From positions 1-44,428 of the forward strand of contig JADGPF010000076.1 in assembly GCA_017882585.1 (NCBI GenBank): a DNA stretch of 44,428 nucleotides, written 5' to 3'. Under the pieces are notes generated by a model, which saw only the letters and a program-made list of their open reading frames with translations, did no database searches and was not told the DNA's origin. Positions 35,630-44,428 of this stretch are shown in pieces. Within the stretch, counting starts at the first letter, position 1; each line of letters starts with the position of its first letter. The translations under genes were made by a program, and so were the position numbers. The stretch is from Thermoleophilia bacterium (GTDB taxonomy: Bacteria > Actinomycetota > Thermoleophilia > Miltoncostaeales > Miltoncostaeaceae).

Positions 35630-36027
35630 GCGGACCGCCGCAACCGTTCACCGACCCGGACGGTGGCGACCAGCCCGACCGGACCTTCGATCACCGTACG
35701 CGCGCGACGGGAACCGACGATCCGCCATGCGGGCACCGGATCGGCCATGTCGACGACGACCCCCTCGGCATCGAGAAACAGGCAGGCGATCGGCATGCCC
35801 ATGCCCCACGTGTGCACACGCCGGCAGCGGGGGATCCATAGCAGCTCCTCCGGCGCGAGTGCGCGCGTGCCCAACAGGCCCACGGCCCGTGCCCACCAGC
35901 GCTCGGCGACGTAGACGCGATCGGCGAGGCGGGTCCCGTCCGCGCGAACGACCGCGACCGGCGCCCCGCACAGCCGGTCAACACGCGGTAGCAGCCGCCG
36001 CCGGGCCCCGGTCCCGCCGCCCGTCAG
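35626..36027 (-). CDS. DUF192 family protein; start uncertain (possible CTG at 36027; ORF track start 35883)
   Basis: WWARAVGLLGTRALAPEELLWIPRCRRVHTWGMGMPIACLFLDAEGVVV; conserved N-terminal part lies upstream of the first GTG. Confidence 0.7.
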   Translation of the reverse strand: MTGGGTGARRRLLPRVDRLCGAPVAVVRADGTRLADRVYVAERWWARAVGLLGTRALAPEELLWIPRCRRVHTWGMGMPIACLFLDAEGVVVDMADPVPAWRIVGSRRARTVIEGPVGLVATVRVGERLRRSA

Positions 36028-36335
36028 GGGCTCGGGGTGATGGCTCCCTGCAGCGCTGCCAGCGCGCGCGCAAACATCAGGCCCATCGCGTCGGCCGCAT
36101 CGTCCGGCGTGGAACGTGGCTCAAGCGTGCGCATCCCGGCGGCCGCCAGATCGACGGCGCGGCTGACGATCTGCCAGCGGTCGACCGGCGCGACCTGGCC
36201 CCCGCCCTCGGCCTGCAACTCGTCAAAGGCCTCTTTTTGGGCCCGCATGAGTTCCTTCAGGCGCTCCTTGAACTCTTCCGCTGCGCCTTCGCCGAATGCG
36301 AAGTTAAACGGTCCGAAATCGTCGTCGTCGTTCAT
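36024..36335 (-). CDS. Hypothetical protein (103 aa), acidic N-terminus
   Basis: MNDDDDFGPFNFAFGEGAAEEFKERLKELM…; tightly packed downstream of glpX. Confidence 0.65.
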   Translation of the reverse strand: MNDDDDFGPFNFAFGEGAAEEFKERLKELMRAQKEAFDELQAEGGGQVAPVDRWQIVSRAVDLAAAGMRTLEPRSTPDDAADAMGLMFARALAALQGAITPSP

Positions 36336-36343
36336 GACGCCCC

Positions 36344-37327
36344 CTAGAGGCGAATCTCCCGGATGATCGTCCGGCTGAACAGGTGGACGGTGTCGATGAA
36401 CTGCACGGTATTGCTCATCAGGTCCATGACGATCGAGTGCGTCCGCGCACCGTCTGTGAAATAGCGTACGCCCTGCAGCAGGTTCCCATCGGTTACGCCG
36501 GTGGCGATGACGTAGTAGGGCTTGGGCGCAAGTTCCGGGATCCCGAAGGTCGTGTCGAGGTCGGTGATGCCGAACTCGGCGAGCTTGGCGGACTCCTCGT
36601 CGGTCCGTGGCCACATCTTGGCCTGGATTTCCCCGCCCAGACATTCAAGCGCGGCGGCGGTGATGACGCCTTCGGTCGACCCCCCGATCCCCACATACAG
36701 GTGGTCGCCGGTCCCACGGACGCCGACCGACATGCTCGCGGTGATGTCGCCGTCGGGGATCAGCCGGATTCGCGCGCCTGCCGCCCGAATCTCATCGATG
36801 AGCTTCTCGTGACGCGGCCGGTCGAGCACGACCACCGTCAGGTCTCGGATGCGGCGCTGATAACACCGCGCAATCACTTCGAGCGTGTCCGCCATCGGGG
36901 CATCGATGTCGATGCGGCCCTTGGCGCTTGGTCCGACGCAGATCTTGCGCATGTACATGTCGGGCGCGGACATGATGCCGCCAGGGGCACCAACGACGCA
37001 CACCGAGATTGCACCGGCGTCGCCGCGTGCCACGAGGTCGGTGCCCTCAAGTGGGTCCACGGCGATCTCGCAGGGCATGCCGCCGGTGCCGAGCGACTCT
37101 CCGACGTACAGCTCGGGAGCCTCGTCCTTTTGGCCCTCCCCGATCACGACGGTTCCACTGATGGAGAGCTTGCCGAACTCAGCACGCATCGCGTCGACCG
37201 CGGCACCGTCGGCGGCGTTATTGTCGCCGCGCCCGAGCCAGCGCGCCGACGCGAGGGCGGCCTGCTCGGTGACCTTCAGAAAATCGACTGCCGGAACCAT
37301 GCGTTCGTCGACGGGTGTCGTCGTCAT
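36344..37327 (-). CDS. glpX: Class II fructose-1,6-bisphosphatase
   Basis: GRGDNNAADGAAVDAMR, VVIGEGQKDEAPEL, AVDPLEGT, GIGGSTEGVITAAALECLGGEIQ. Confidence 0.95.
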   Translation of the reverse strand: MTTTPVDERMVPAVDFLKVTEQAALASARWLGRGDNNAADGAAVDAMRAEFGKLSISGTVVIGEGQKDEAPELYVGESLGTGGMPCEIAVDPLEGTDLVARGDAGAISVCVVGAPGGIMSAPDMYMRKICVGPSAKGRIDIDAPMADTLEVIARCYQRRIRDLTVVVLDRPRHEKLIDEIRAAGARIRLIPDGDITASMSVGVRGTGDHLYVGIGGSTEGVITAAALECLGGEIQAKMWPRTDEESAKLAEFGITDLDTTFGIPELAPKPYYVIATGVTDGNLLQGVRYFTDGARTHSIVMDLMSNTVQFIDTVHLFSRTIIREIRL

Positions 37328-37332
37328 CCTGC

Positions 37333-37989
37333 TCAGCCTCCCAGCCGGGCGTGACGGGCCGCGGCATCCGCATTGAATTTCTCCAGCCCGACGTTCGTGA
37401 GCGGGTGCTCGAGCATCTGGCGAAACACCTTCGGTGGAATTGTCGCAATGTCGGCTCCCATCTTCGCAGCCTCAACGACGTGGATCGGCGACCGAATCGA
37501 CGCGGCCAGCACCTCGACCTCGGATTCGAACCCCCAGAGCGCCTCGACGACCTCCCGGAGCGCCTCGATCCCGTTGTTGCCGATGTCGTCGTAGCGACCC
37601 ACGAACGGGGAGACGTAGCGCGCGCCGGATGACGCGGCCAGCAGGGCCTGAGGCGCCGTAAAGCACAGCGTCATGTTGACCGCGATCCCCTCGGCCGCAA
37701 GCGCGGCGGTGGCGGCAAGACCGTCGGCGCTGGTCGGGATCTTGACGACGATGTTGGGATGAATGGCGGCGAGCCGGCGGCCTTCGGAGACCATCTGCTC
37801 ACGCCCTTCGACGATCACCTCGGCGGAGATCGGTCCGTCGACGAGCTCACAGATCCGGCGATAGATGCTGATCTCGTCGCCCTCAACCTGATTGAGCAGA
37901 CTCGGGTTGGTCGTGACCCCCTTCAGGACGCCCCACGAGGCCAGGGTCTCGATCTCGTTCAGATCCGCGGTATCGACGAAGAGTTTCAC
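37333..37989 (-). CDS. tal: Transaldolase / fructose-6-phosphate aldolase (TalC type)
   Basis: MKLFVDTADLNEIE, GVTTNPSLL, VVKIPTSADGL, NMTLCFTAPQALLAA. Confidence 0.93.
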   Translation of the reverse strand: MKLFVDTADLNEIETLASWGVLKGVTTNPSLLNQVEGDEISIYRRICELVDGPISAEVIVEGREQMVSEGRRLAAIHPNIVVKIPTSADGLAATAALAAEGIAVNMTLCFTAPQALLAASSGARYVSPFVGRYDDIGNNGIEALREVVEALWGFESEVEVLAASIRSPIHVVEAAKMGADIATIPPKVFRQMLEHPLTNVGLEKFNADAAARHARLGG

Positions 37990-38074
37990 GGCTGGTCCTT
38001 CGCGTGTCGGTGGCGGTTGCGGCAGCTCACGGTGCGGAGCCGGTGCGACCTAGAGCTGCGCTGGTCCTACCCGT

Positions 38075-38090
38075 CATGCCCCGGGGCATG
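38075..38090. promoter_or_regulatory. 16-nt perfect palindrome CATGCCCCGGGGCATG upstream of the transaldolase gene
   Basis: Gap-free dyad in the 177-nt folP–tal intergenic region. Confidence 0.5.
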
Positions 38091-38166
38091 CCGTCTACGA
38101 GCGCGACCCCGGTCGGCGCCGCCCGAGGGCAGGCACCCCGAACGACCGGTGTCCGCGCCGGTGATG

Positions 38167-39078
38167 CTACTTGATCACCTCGTGCCAGCGCTCCGGCGCG
38201 CCGGCGATCAGGGCCTCGGTCATCGTCAGCACGTCCTTGAGAAAGCCGACCTCGTGCACCCGGAAGATGCTCGCCCCCCGGAGCCGGCACCATGCAACGC
38301 CGGCGGCAGTCGGCGCCAAGCGTTGCGTGGCCACCCGCCCGGTGACTGCCCCGAGCACCTTCTTGTTAGAGATCGGCATGAAGATCGGGCGACCGAGGAC
38401 CTGCAGCTCACCGAGGCGGCGCAGGAGATCGAGATCCTGCTGCGGCGACTTCCCCAATCCCAGCCCCGGATCGATCACGATTCGCTCGGCGGCGATGCCC
38501 GCGGCGCCGGCGAGCGCGAGCGTCTCGCGTGCCCACGCAGTGACCGCGTCCGGGACATCGACATCCGGGAAGCTGCGCGGCCGAATCTTGGGCGTCCCGA
38601 AGAAATGGGTCATCACGATCCCGACGTCGCTCGCCGACGCGGCGCGCAACATCCCGGGATCGCGCAGGCCCGTCGGATCGTTGAGGACCGACGCGCCGGC
38701 GGCAATCGCGGCCTCGGCAACCTCGGGCTTGAAGGTATCGATCGCCACCGGCGCCGAGATCGTCCCGGTGAGCCCGCGGATCACCGGGACGACGCGTGCG
38801 ATTTCTTCGGCGACCTCAGTGCGCGGAGCGAACCGCAGCGATTCGCCACCGACCTCGATGATGCTCGCCCCCTGCTCGGCAAGGGCGATGCCGTGCGCGA
38901 TCGACGCCGCGGTGCCAAAGTGCCGGCCCTCGTCGGAAAACGAGTCAGGCGTCGCGTTAACGATGCCCACCAGGTGTCCCCGATCGCAGTCCAGGACGCC
39001 CGACCCATGACGCCAGCGCCGGGCGCCGGGCGCGAGCTCCGCCAACGGATCGCGCAGGACGGCGGGCGGGTCGCTCAA
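38167..39078 (-). CDS. folP: Dihydropteroate synthase family protein
   Basis: GIVNATPDSFSDEG, EVGGESLRF, APVAIDTFKPEVA, NDPTG, IDPGLGLGKSPQQDLDLLRRL, FRVHEV; TTG start overlaps the thrB TGA. Confidence 0.88.
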   Translation of the reverse strand: MSDPPAVLRDPLAELAPGARRWRHGSGVLDCDRGHLVGIVNATPDSFSDEGRHFGTAASIAHGIALAEQGASIIEVGGESLRFAPRTEVAEEIARVVPVIRGLTGTISAPVAIDTFKPEVAEAAIAAGASVLNDPTGLRDPGMLRAASASDVGIVMTHFFGTPKIRPRSFPDVDVPDAVTAWARETLALAGAAGIAAERIVIDPGLGLGKSPQQDLDLLRRLGELQVLGRPIFMPISNKKVLGAVTGRVATQRLAPTAAGVAWCRLRGASIFRVHEVGFLKDVLTMTEALIAGAPERWHEVIK

Positions 39079-40004
39079 CCGATCGAGCGCTCCAGCCGCG
39101 GCGCGTCCCCGGGGGTTGCCCAGCGTGCCCGCACGCCGGTCTGCGCGATGCGCATCGGCACGAGGCGGGTCGCCGAGCCCGTGCTCGCCAATGCCTCTGT
39201 CGCGGCTGTCTCGAGTTCGTCGAGGCACTCGTCGCGGCACCACAACAGGGTCGCCGGACCCGAGCCGGAGATGGTAACGCCGAGGCACCCATGGGTCCCG
39301 ATCAGCGCCCGCATGGCATCGAGTCCAGGGACCATCGTGCCGCGGTACGGCTCGTGCAGACGGTCGTCAAGCACCGCCGGAAGGTCGTCGAGGTGCCCTT
39401 GCGTCAACGCGAGCACCAGACGGATCCCGTTGGCGAGCGTGATGGCGGCATCGCGAATCGGAATGGCCCCCGGCAGCGCGGCGCGTGCTTCGGATGTCGA
39501 GACGGTCGCCAACGGAATGGCCGCCACGAAGGCGAGCGCACGCGGCACCTCGAGCCGGATCGTGGTGTGATCCGCCCCGACGGCCACGATGCCGCCGGTC
39601 AGACATGCCGCGGCATTGTCGGCATGGCCCTCCAGGCGCGTCGCCCGGGACAGGATCTCGGACGGGCTCCAGCGGAGCCCGCCGAGCGCGTTCGCCGCGA
39701 TCAGCCCGGCGCAGACCGACGCGGCCGACGACCCGAGCCCCCGGCCCAACGGGATCCGGTTCCGACACTCGATCTCGAGCCCGTCCAACGAGTCGAGCCC
39801 TTCCGACAAGGAGCGGCAGATCAGATTCGACGCATCGGCCGGCAGCTCATCGGCGCCTTCGCCGACGACCCGCACCGCCAGCGGCCCCGTGCGGCGGGTA
39901 ATCACCACCGCATTGGTGAAATCCAATGCTGCCGCGAGAACATCAAATCCCGGTCCGAGGTTTGCCGACGTCGCCGGAGCGGTGACGATCAGCGCCTCAG
40001 CCAT
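39075..40004 (-). CDS. thrB: Homoserine kinase
   Basis: [50 protein letters not shown]. Confidence 0.94.
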   Translation of the reverse strand: MAEALIVTAPATSANLGPGFDVLAAALDFTNAVVITRRTGPLAVRVVGEGADELPADASNLICRSLSEGLDSLDGLEIECRNRIPLGRGLGSSAASVCAGLIAANALGGLRWSPSEILSRATRLEGHADNAAACLTGGIVAVGADHTTIRLEVPRALAFVAAIPLATVSTSEARAALPGAIPIRDAAITLANGIRLVLALTQGHLDDLPAVLDDRLHEPYRGTMVPGLDAMRALIGTHGCLGVTISGSGPATLLWCRDECLDELETAATEALASTGSATRLVPMRIAQTGVRARWATPGDAPRLERSIG

Positions 40005-41052
40005 CGAACACCGCCCGCTCGAGCTCGGCGCGCGTTCCGGCAATGTGCATCACCGGCGGGGCGTCGGCCACCGCCGTGTCGGGATCCTTCAGGCCGTGTC
40101 CGGTCAGGACACACACCACAGTCTGGCCGGCCGGGAACGCGCCGGCCTCGGCCCGCATCAAGAGGCCCGCCAGCGACGCCGCGGAGGCCGGCTCGCAGAA
40201 GATGCCTTCGCTCTGGGCAACCTGGCGGTACGCGTCGAGGATCTGGGCATCCGTGACGGCCGCGATGGCGCCGCCCGACGCCGTGATGGCCGCCAGGGCC
40301 TGAGGGCCGCTCGCCGGATTGCCGATGCGGATCGCAGTTGCAATCGTCTCCGGATGCTCGACGCGATGGCCGACCACGAGAGGCGCGGCACCAGCGGCCT
40401 GGAATCCCATCATCCGCGGCAACACACCCGTGTGGCCCGCGGCATGATAGGCCAGAAAGCCCGCCCAATAGGCCGTGATGTTGCCCGCATTGCCAACCGG
40501 GATGCACAGCACCTCGGGCGCGTCGCCGAGGGCGTCACAGACCTCGAAGGCCCCGGTCATCTGACCTGCGATCCGGAATGGATTCACCGAGTTGACCAGC
40601 TCGATGTCCGACGCATCGGCCAGCTCGCGCACCACCGTGAGCGCCTGATCGAAGTTCCCGTCGATGGAGATTACCCGGGCGCCGTGCGCGATCGCCTGCG
40701 CCAGTTTGCCCGAGGCGATCTGGCCTTCGGGAATCACGACCGCGGCCCGGATGCCTGCGCGGGCGGCATAGGCGGCGGCCGAGGCGGAGGTGTTGCCCGT
40801 GCTCGCACAGATCACCGCCTGCGCGCCGCGCTCGACGGCCTTGCTGACCGCGAGCGTCATGCCGCGGTCCTTGAAACTTCCGGTCGGGTTCATTCCCTCG
40901 AACTTGGCAAACAGCCGCAGGCCGTAGCGCGCTCCGATCCGCTCAAGCGGCACCAGCGGGGTGCCGCCCTCGCCGAGGCTGACGACCGGCGTCGCGGCGG
41001 TGACCGGTAAGAGCGCACGGTACCGCGTGATCAGTGCCGGCGGCAGGCTCAC
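39997..41052 (-). CDS. thrC: Threonine synthase
   Basis: [67 protein letters not shown]. Confidence 0.95.
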   Translation of the reverse strand: MSLPPALITRYRALLPVTAATPVVSLGEGGTPLVPLERIGARYGLRLFAKFEGMNPTGSFKDRGMTLAVSKAVERGAQAVICASTGNTSASAAAYAARAGIRAAVVIPEGQIASGKLAQAIAHGARVISIDGNFDQALTVVRELADASDIELVNSVNPFRIAGQMTGAFEVCDALGDAPEVLCIPVGNAGNITAYWAGFLAYHAAGHTGVLPRMMGFQAAGAAPLVVGHRVEHPETIATAIRIGNPASGPQALAAITASGGAIAAVTDAQILDAYRQVAQSEGIFCEPASAASLAGLLMRAEAGAFPAGQTVVCVLTGHGLKDPDTAVADAPPVMHIAGTRAELERAVFDG

Positions 41053-42356
41053 GCGGCATCCTCGGCCAGGAGGCGCAGCAGCACGGGTTCGCTGCGCACT
41101 TCGTCCATGTCCCGCATCGCGGCGACGGCGGCGTTCATCCGTGACTCGGACCCCACGTGGGTCACCAGCACCAGCCGCGCAGCTTCGCCCTCGCCGCGTT
41201 GGATCACGCTACGGATCGACAGCCCGGCCTCGGCGAAGGCGGTGGCGATCTGCGCCAGCACGCCCGGTCGATCCATCACCCGGAGCCGTATGTAGAACGC
41301 CGACTCGGTCTGATCCGGCCTCAGCAGCGGCCGGCCAGCATCGACGAGGGCGTTCTGCAGGAAGCTGCCCTTGGCGGTGCCGAGGATCGACAGCACGTCG
41401 GCAAGGATCGCCGAGGCCGTCTCGGTGCCGCCTGCGCCGGGACCGACGAGCATGATTTGGCGCACGGTGCCCGATTCGAGCAGCACGGCGTTGTCGGGAC
41501 CCATGACGGCGGCCAGGCGATGCCGCTCGGGGACGAGCGCCGGGTGTACGCGCACGCTGATCCCGCCGTTACCCAACCGGGCGACGCCGAGCAGCTTGAC
41601 GACGAATCCCAAATCGCGGGCGAGCTCGAGATCCTCGGCGTGGACACCGTCGATACCCTCGTACGGGACATCATCGAAGTGCACGTTGGTGTGGAAGGCG
41701 ATCGAGGCCAGGATCGCCATCTTGGCCGCGGCGTCGGCTCCGCCGACATCCTCGGTCGGATCGGCTTCCGCGTAGCCGAGTGCCTGGGCCTGCGCCAACG
41801 CCTCCTGGTAGCTCAGGCCAGCGCGCGCCATCTCGGACAGGATGTAGTTGGTGGTCCCGTTGACGATCCCGGTCACCGCCGAGATTTCTGCCGCCAGCAT
41901 CGATTCCCGCAGCACCTTAATCACGGGAATCGCCGCGCAGGCGGACGCTTCGAAGCGCAGTTCGGTCCCCGAGGTCTCCGCCAGCGTCAGAAGGTCCGCG
42001 CCCTGACGAGACATCAGCTGCTTGTTGGCCGTCACGACGGGCGTGCCGCCCTGGAGGGCCTGGCGCAGGTAGGTCGCGGTCGGCTCGATGCCGCCCATCA
42101 CCTCAACGATGACATCGACCTCGGGATCCGACAGGACATCCTGCGGGTCGGTCGTCAGCTGCGCCGGGGCGATCCCCGGGCGGGCGCGGGTGGCATCGCG
42201 CACGAGGATCGGGCCGATCTCCAGGCGCCGGCCGGATGCGCGTGCAACCGTCTCGCCCTGACCGGCGATCGTCCGTACGAACGCCTGGCCGACGGTGCCG
42301 CAGCCCAACAGGCCGATGCGCACCGGACGATCCGGAGAACCCTGGATGGCGGACAC
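41049..42356 (-). CDS. hom: Homoserine dehydrogenase (with C-terminal ACT domain)
   Basis: [70 protein letters not shown]. Confidence 0.95.
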   Translation of the reverse strand: MSAIQGSPDRPVRIGLLGCGTVGQAFVRTIAGQGETVARASGRRLEIGPILVRDATRARPGIAPAQLTTDPQDVLSDPEVDVIVEVMGGIEPTATYLRQALQGGTPVVTANKQLMSRQGADLLTLAETSGTELRFEASACAAIPVIKVLRESMLAAEISAVTGIVNGTTNYILSEMARAGLSYQEALAQAQALGYAEADPTEDVGGADAAAKMAILASIAFHTNVHFDDVPYEGIDGVHAEDLELARDLGFVVKLLGVARLGNGGISVRVHPALVPERHRLAAVMGPDNAVLLESGTVRQIMLVGPGAGGTETASAILADVLSILGTAKGSFLQNALVDAGRPLLRPDQTESAFYIRLRVMDRPGVLAQIATAFAEAGLSIRSVIQRGEGEAARLVLVTHVGSESRMNAAVAAMRDMDEVRSEPVLLRLLAEDAA

Positions 42357-42357
42357 G

Positions 42358-43659
42358 TTAGGCAAGGTCACGCCCGAGGATATCGGCGTATGTCTCTCGA
42401 CGCGTGACGACACGCGCGGTGCCGCCCGCTGCGAACACCACCGCCGGGCGTGGCTGACCATTGTAGTTGGACGCCATCGAGACCCCGTAGGCACCGGTCG
42501 CCGGCAGGCAGATCACGTCGCCGACGACGAGCTCGGGCAGCCGCGCCTCGGCCACGAGGATGTCACCGCTCTCGCAGTGTTTGCCCACGATGCGGTAGGT
42601 CCGATCGGGCGCGGCGGCGGCGCGGCTTGCCAGGACCGGTTCGTAAACGGCGCCGTAGAGCATCGGACGCAGAAGGTCGCTCATGCCCCCGTCGACCGAC
42701 GCGTAGGTGCGGATACCCGGGATCGGCTTGATTCCACCGACCCGGTACAGCGTGACACCGGAGCGGCCGACCATGGCCCGTCCGGGCTCGCACAACAGGC
42801 GCGGGATCGCAAGGCCACGCGCGCCGAACGCCGATCGCAGCGCGTCGGCTTGGGCCGCAGCGAACGCGGCAATCGCCGGCGGATCGTGCTCTTGCACGTA
42901 GGCGACGCCGAGCCCACCGCCGAGGTCCACGGCTTCGATGTCCTCGGGGCCGACCTCGGCTGCGAAGTCGGCCAACACGTCCGCCGTCGGTCCGAAGACC
43001 GACAGATCGAACAGCTGTGAGCCCAGGTGGGCATGCAGACCGACAAGCTGCAAGTGTGCCGACGCCCGGATTGCGGCGACCCCGCGCTGTGCATCGCCCG
43101 CCAGCGAGAATCCGAACTTCGAATCGACCTGGCCCGTGGCGATCGCCGCGTGGGTCGCAGGATCGATGCCCGGCGTCACCCGCACCATCACGCGTTGCAC
43201 GATCCCGCGCCCGGCGGCGGCACGCTCGATCAGCGCGATCTCATCGAACCCATCAATGATGACGGTGCCGACGCCGGCGTCCAGGGCATCCTCGACTTCG
43301 TGCGCGGTCTTGTTGTTGCCATGCAGGTAGATGCGCTTCGGCGCGAATCCCGCCGCCAGCACGGCATACAGCTCACCCCCGGAGGCAACGTCGACCGACA
43401 GGCCTTCCTCGCGCAGGAGCTGCAGTGCAGCCAGGCCGAAATAGGCCTTGCTGGCGTAGATGACCTCTGCTGCACGGTCGGCCGCCGCATAGGCCCGCAC
43501 AAACTCGGCGGCCGTCGCCCGCAGGTGCTGTTCGTCGTAGACGACCAGCGGGGTCCCGAACTCGTCGGCGAGCGCGACGAGGTCGCATCCGCCGATCGAC
43601 AGATGGCCGTCGGCGGTGACCGACGCCGTGGAAGGCAGGACCTGGTTTGCGGCCATCAT
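42358..43659 (-). CDS. lysA: Diaminopimelate decarboxylase
   Basis: YASKAYFGLAAL, GVGTVIIDGFDE, GLHAHLGSQ, VDLGGGLGVAY, EPGRAMVG, HCESGDIL. Confidence 0.95.
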   Translation of the reverse strand: MMAANQVLPSTASVTADGHLSIGGCDLVALADEFGTPLVVYDEQHLRATAAEFVRAYAAADRAAEVIYASKAYFGLAALQLLREEGLSVDVASGGELYAVLAAGFAPKRIYLHGNNKTAHEVEDALDAGVGTVIIDGFDEIALIERAAAGRGIVQRVMVRVTPGIDPATHAAIATGQVDSKFGFSLAGDAQRGVAAIRASAHLQLVGLHAHLGSQLFDLSVFGPTADVLADFAAEVGPEDIEAVDLGGGLGVAYVQEHDPPAIAAFAAAQADALRSAFGARGLAIPRLLCEPGRAMVGRSGVTLYRVGGIKPIPGIRTYASVDGGMSDLLRPMLYGAVYEPVLASRAAAAPDRTYRIVGKHCESGDILVAEARLPELVVGDVICLPATGAYGVSMASNYNGQPRPAVVFAAGGTARVVTRRETYADILGRDLA

Positions 43660-43709
43660 CAGAACGCCCCGGAAGGTACCAGATCCCCGGCTATGCTCGT
43701 GATCACGGC

Positions 43710-44357
43710 ATGCGGTCCCTCATCGAGTTCCCAAGCGTCGACGGCACCCGGCTGGCCGCCGCGTACTGGCCGACGCGAACGCCGTCTGCCGGGGTCGTGA
43801 TCGTTCCCGGCCTGGACAGCCGCAAGGAAAACCACGCCGACTTCGCGCGTGTCTGTTATGCGGCCGGCCTCGCGGCGCTCACCCTGGACATCCGCGGTCA
43901 CGGCGCCTCACACGGCGTGCTCGGACCGGGCGCGGTCGACGATGTCATCGCCGCGATCGACGCCCTGCGCGAACGCGGTCACAAGCGCATCGGCGTGCGC
44001 GGATCGTCACTGGGCGGGTTCCTCGCCCTCGTCGCCGCGGCCCGTAGCCCACACGTCGCGTGCGTGGTCGCCATCTGCCCTGCGCAGCCGGACGCGCTCG
44101 CCGACCGGCTTGGCGATGGCTGGCCGACGCGACTCCCGCTCGCCGACGCCGTCGCGACGCAGGACGGAATCGCATGCGGGTACTGGCACGCCACCGGCGA
44201 CGAGGTCGTGCCGTGGGCCGCAACGGGTGCCCTGGCCCAGCTCACCCCGCAGCCGCGCCGGCTGCGCATCGTCTTCGGCGGCAGCCAGCACAGCCTCCAG
44301 AACGATGCCGAGGTCCAGGCCGAGACACGGGACTTCCTTTGCCACCACCTGACGTGA
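43710..44357 (+). CDS. Alpha/beta hydrolase (dienelactone hydrolase/esterase-like)
   Basis: VIVPGLDSRKENHADFA, LDIRGHGASHG, GVRGSSLGGFLAL nucleophile elbow. Confidence 0.8.
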   Translation: MRSLIEFPSVDGTRLAAAYWPTRTPSAGVVIVPGLDSRKENHADFARVCYAAGLAALTLDIRGHGASHGVLGPGAVDDVIAAIDALRERGHKRIGVRGSSLGGFLALVAAARSPHVACVVAICPAQPDALADRLGDGWPTRLPLADAVATQDGIACGYWHATGDEVVPWAATGALAQLTPQPRRLRIVFGGSQHSLQNDAEVQAETRDFLCHHLT

Positions 44358-44428
44358 CCCCCGGTCCGGCCGCCCTGGACCACGAGATCTGCGCATGCCG
44401 GCTCTGCCCACGCCTGGTGGCCTGGCGC
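44354..44428 (+). CDS. N-terminus of a uracil-DNA glycosylase-like protein (family 4/5), truncated by window edge
   Basis: VTPGPAALDHEICACRLCPRLVAWR; CxC..CPRLVAWR-type Fe-S Cys motif; GTGA overlap with hydrolase. Confidence 0.6.
   Translation, partial: MTPGPAALDHEICACRLCPRLVAWR

Noticed and set aside
36383-37354. Large + strand ORF antisense to glpX (323 aa)
   Set aside because: GlpX on the minus strand has clear family motifs; the antisense ORF is a GC-rich mirror frame without recognisable motifs.
37759-39570. 603-aa + strand ORF antisense to transaldolase/folP/thrB
   Set aside because: His/Arg/Asp-rich antisense translation across three well-supported minus-strand genes; typical high-GC artefact.
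40043-42407. Long + strand ORFs antisense to thrC/hom (e.g. 39589..41010, 41157..42407)
   Set aside because: Same antisense artefact; hom and thrC are unambiguous on the minus strand.
1-44428. CRISPR arrays, transposons, prophage or integron structures
   Set aside because: No regularly spaced repeats, transposase/integrase motifs or terminal inverted repeats were recognised; the window looks like core chromosome.

Overview
High-GC chromosomal window that is mostly housekeeping and densely packed, with many 4-nt NTGA stop/start overlaps. Left to right: msrA; a thiocarboxylate-dependent cysteine locus on the minus strand (rhodanese-MoeB/MoeZ-type E1, CysO-type sulfur carrier, CysM, Mec+-type JAMM protease); rarA, GatB/YqeY, DUF427, a two-domain ThyX-like protein, DUF1385, nicotinate phosphoribosyltransferase, methylmalonyl-CoA epimerase and a YchF-like NTPase; an assimilatory sulfate reduction operon (sulfite/nitrite reductase, cysH, cysD, cysN); a YhaM/HD protein and a UvrD-PD-(D/E)XK helicase-nuclease; DUF1015; a partial dcw operon (mraZ-rsmH-ftsL-ftsI-murE-murF-mraY-murD); a small membrane-protein gene with two LexA/SOS-like boxes, divergent from mraZ; a putative polyphosphate-linked operon (ppx, ExeA-like AAA ATPase, RHH-like protein, two CHAD proteins, metallophosphoesterase); glpX/transaldolase; and a lysA-hom-thrC-thrB-folP operon. 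The strongest leads are (1) the SOS-box-controlled small membrane protein beside the dcw cluster, a candidate SOS division inhibitor; (2) the ThyX-like protein whose two domains have lost complementary halves of the catalytic motif; (3) a CysO-type carrier with residues beyond the diglycine, encoded next to a JAMM protease; (4) the ppx/ExeA/RHH/split-CHAD operon. No tRNA, rRNA, CRISPR array or recognisable transposon was seen. All assignments come from reading motifs by eye; no database search was run.
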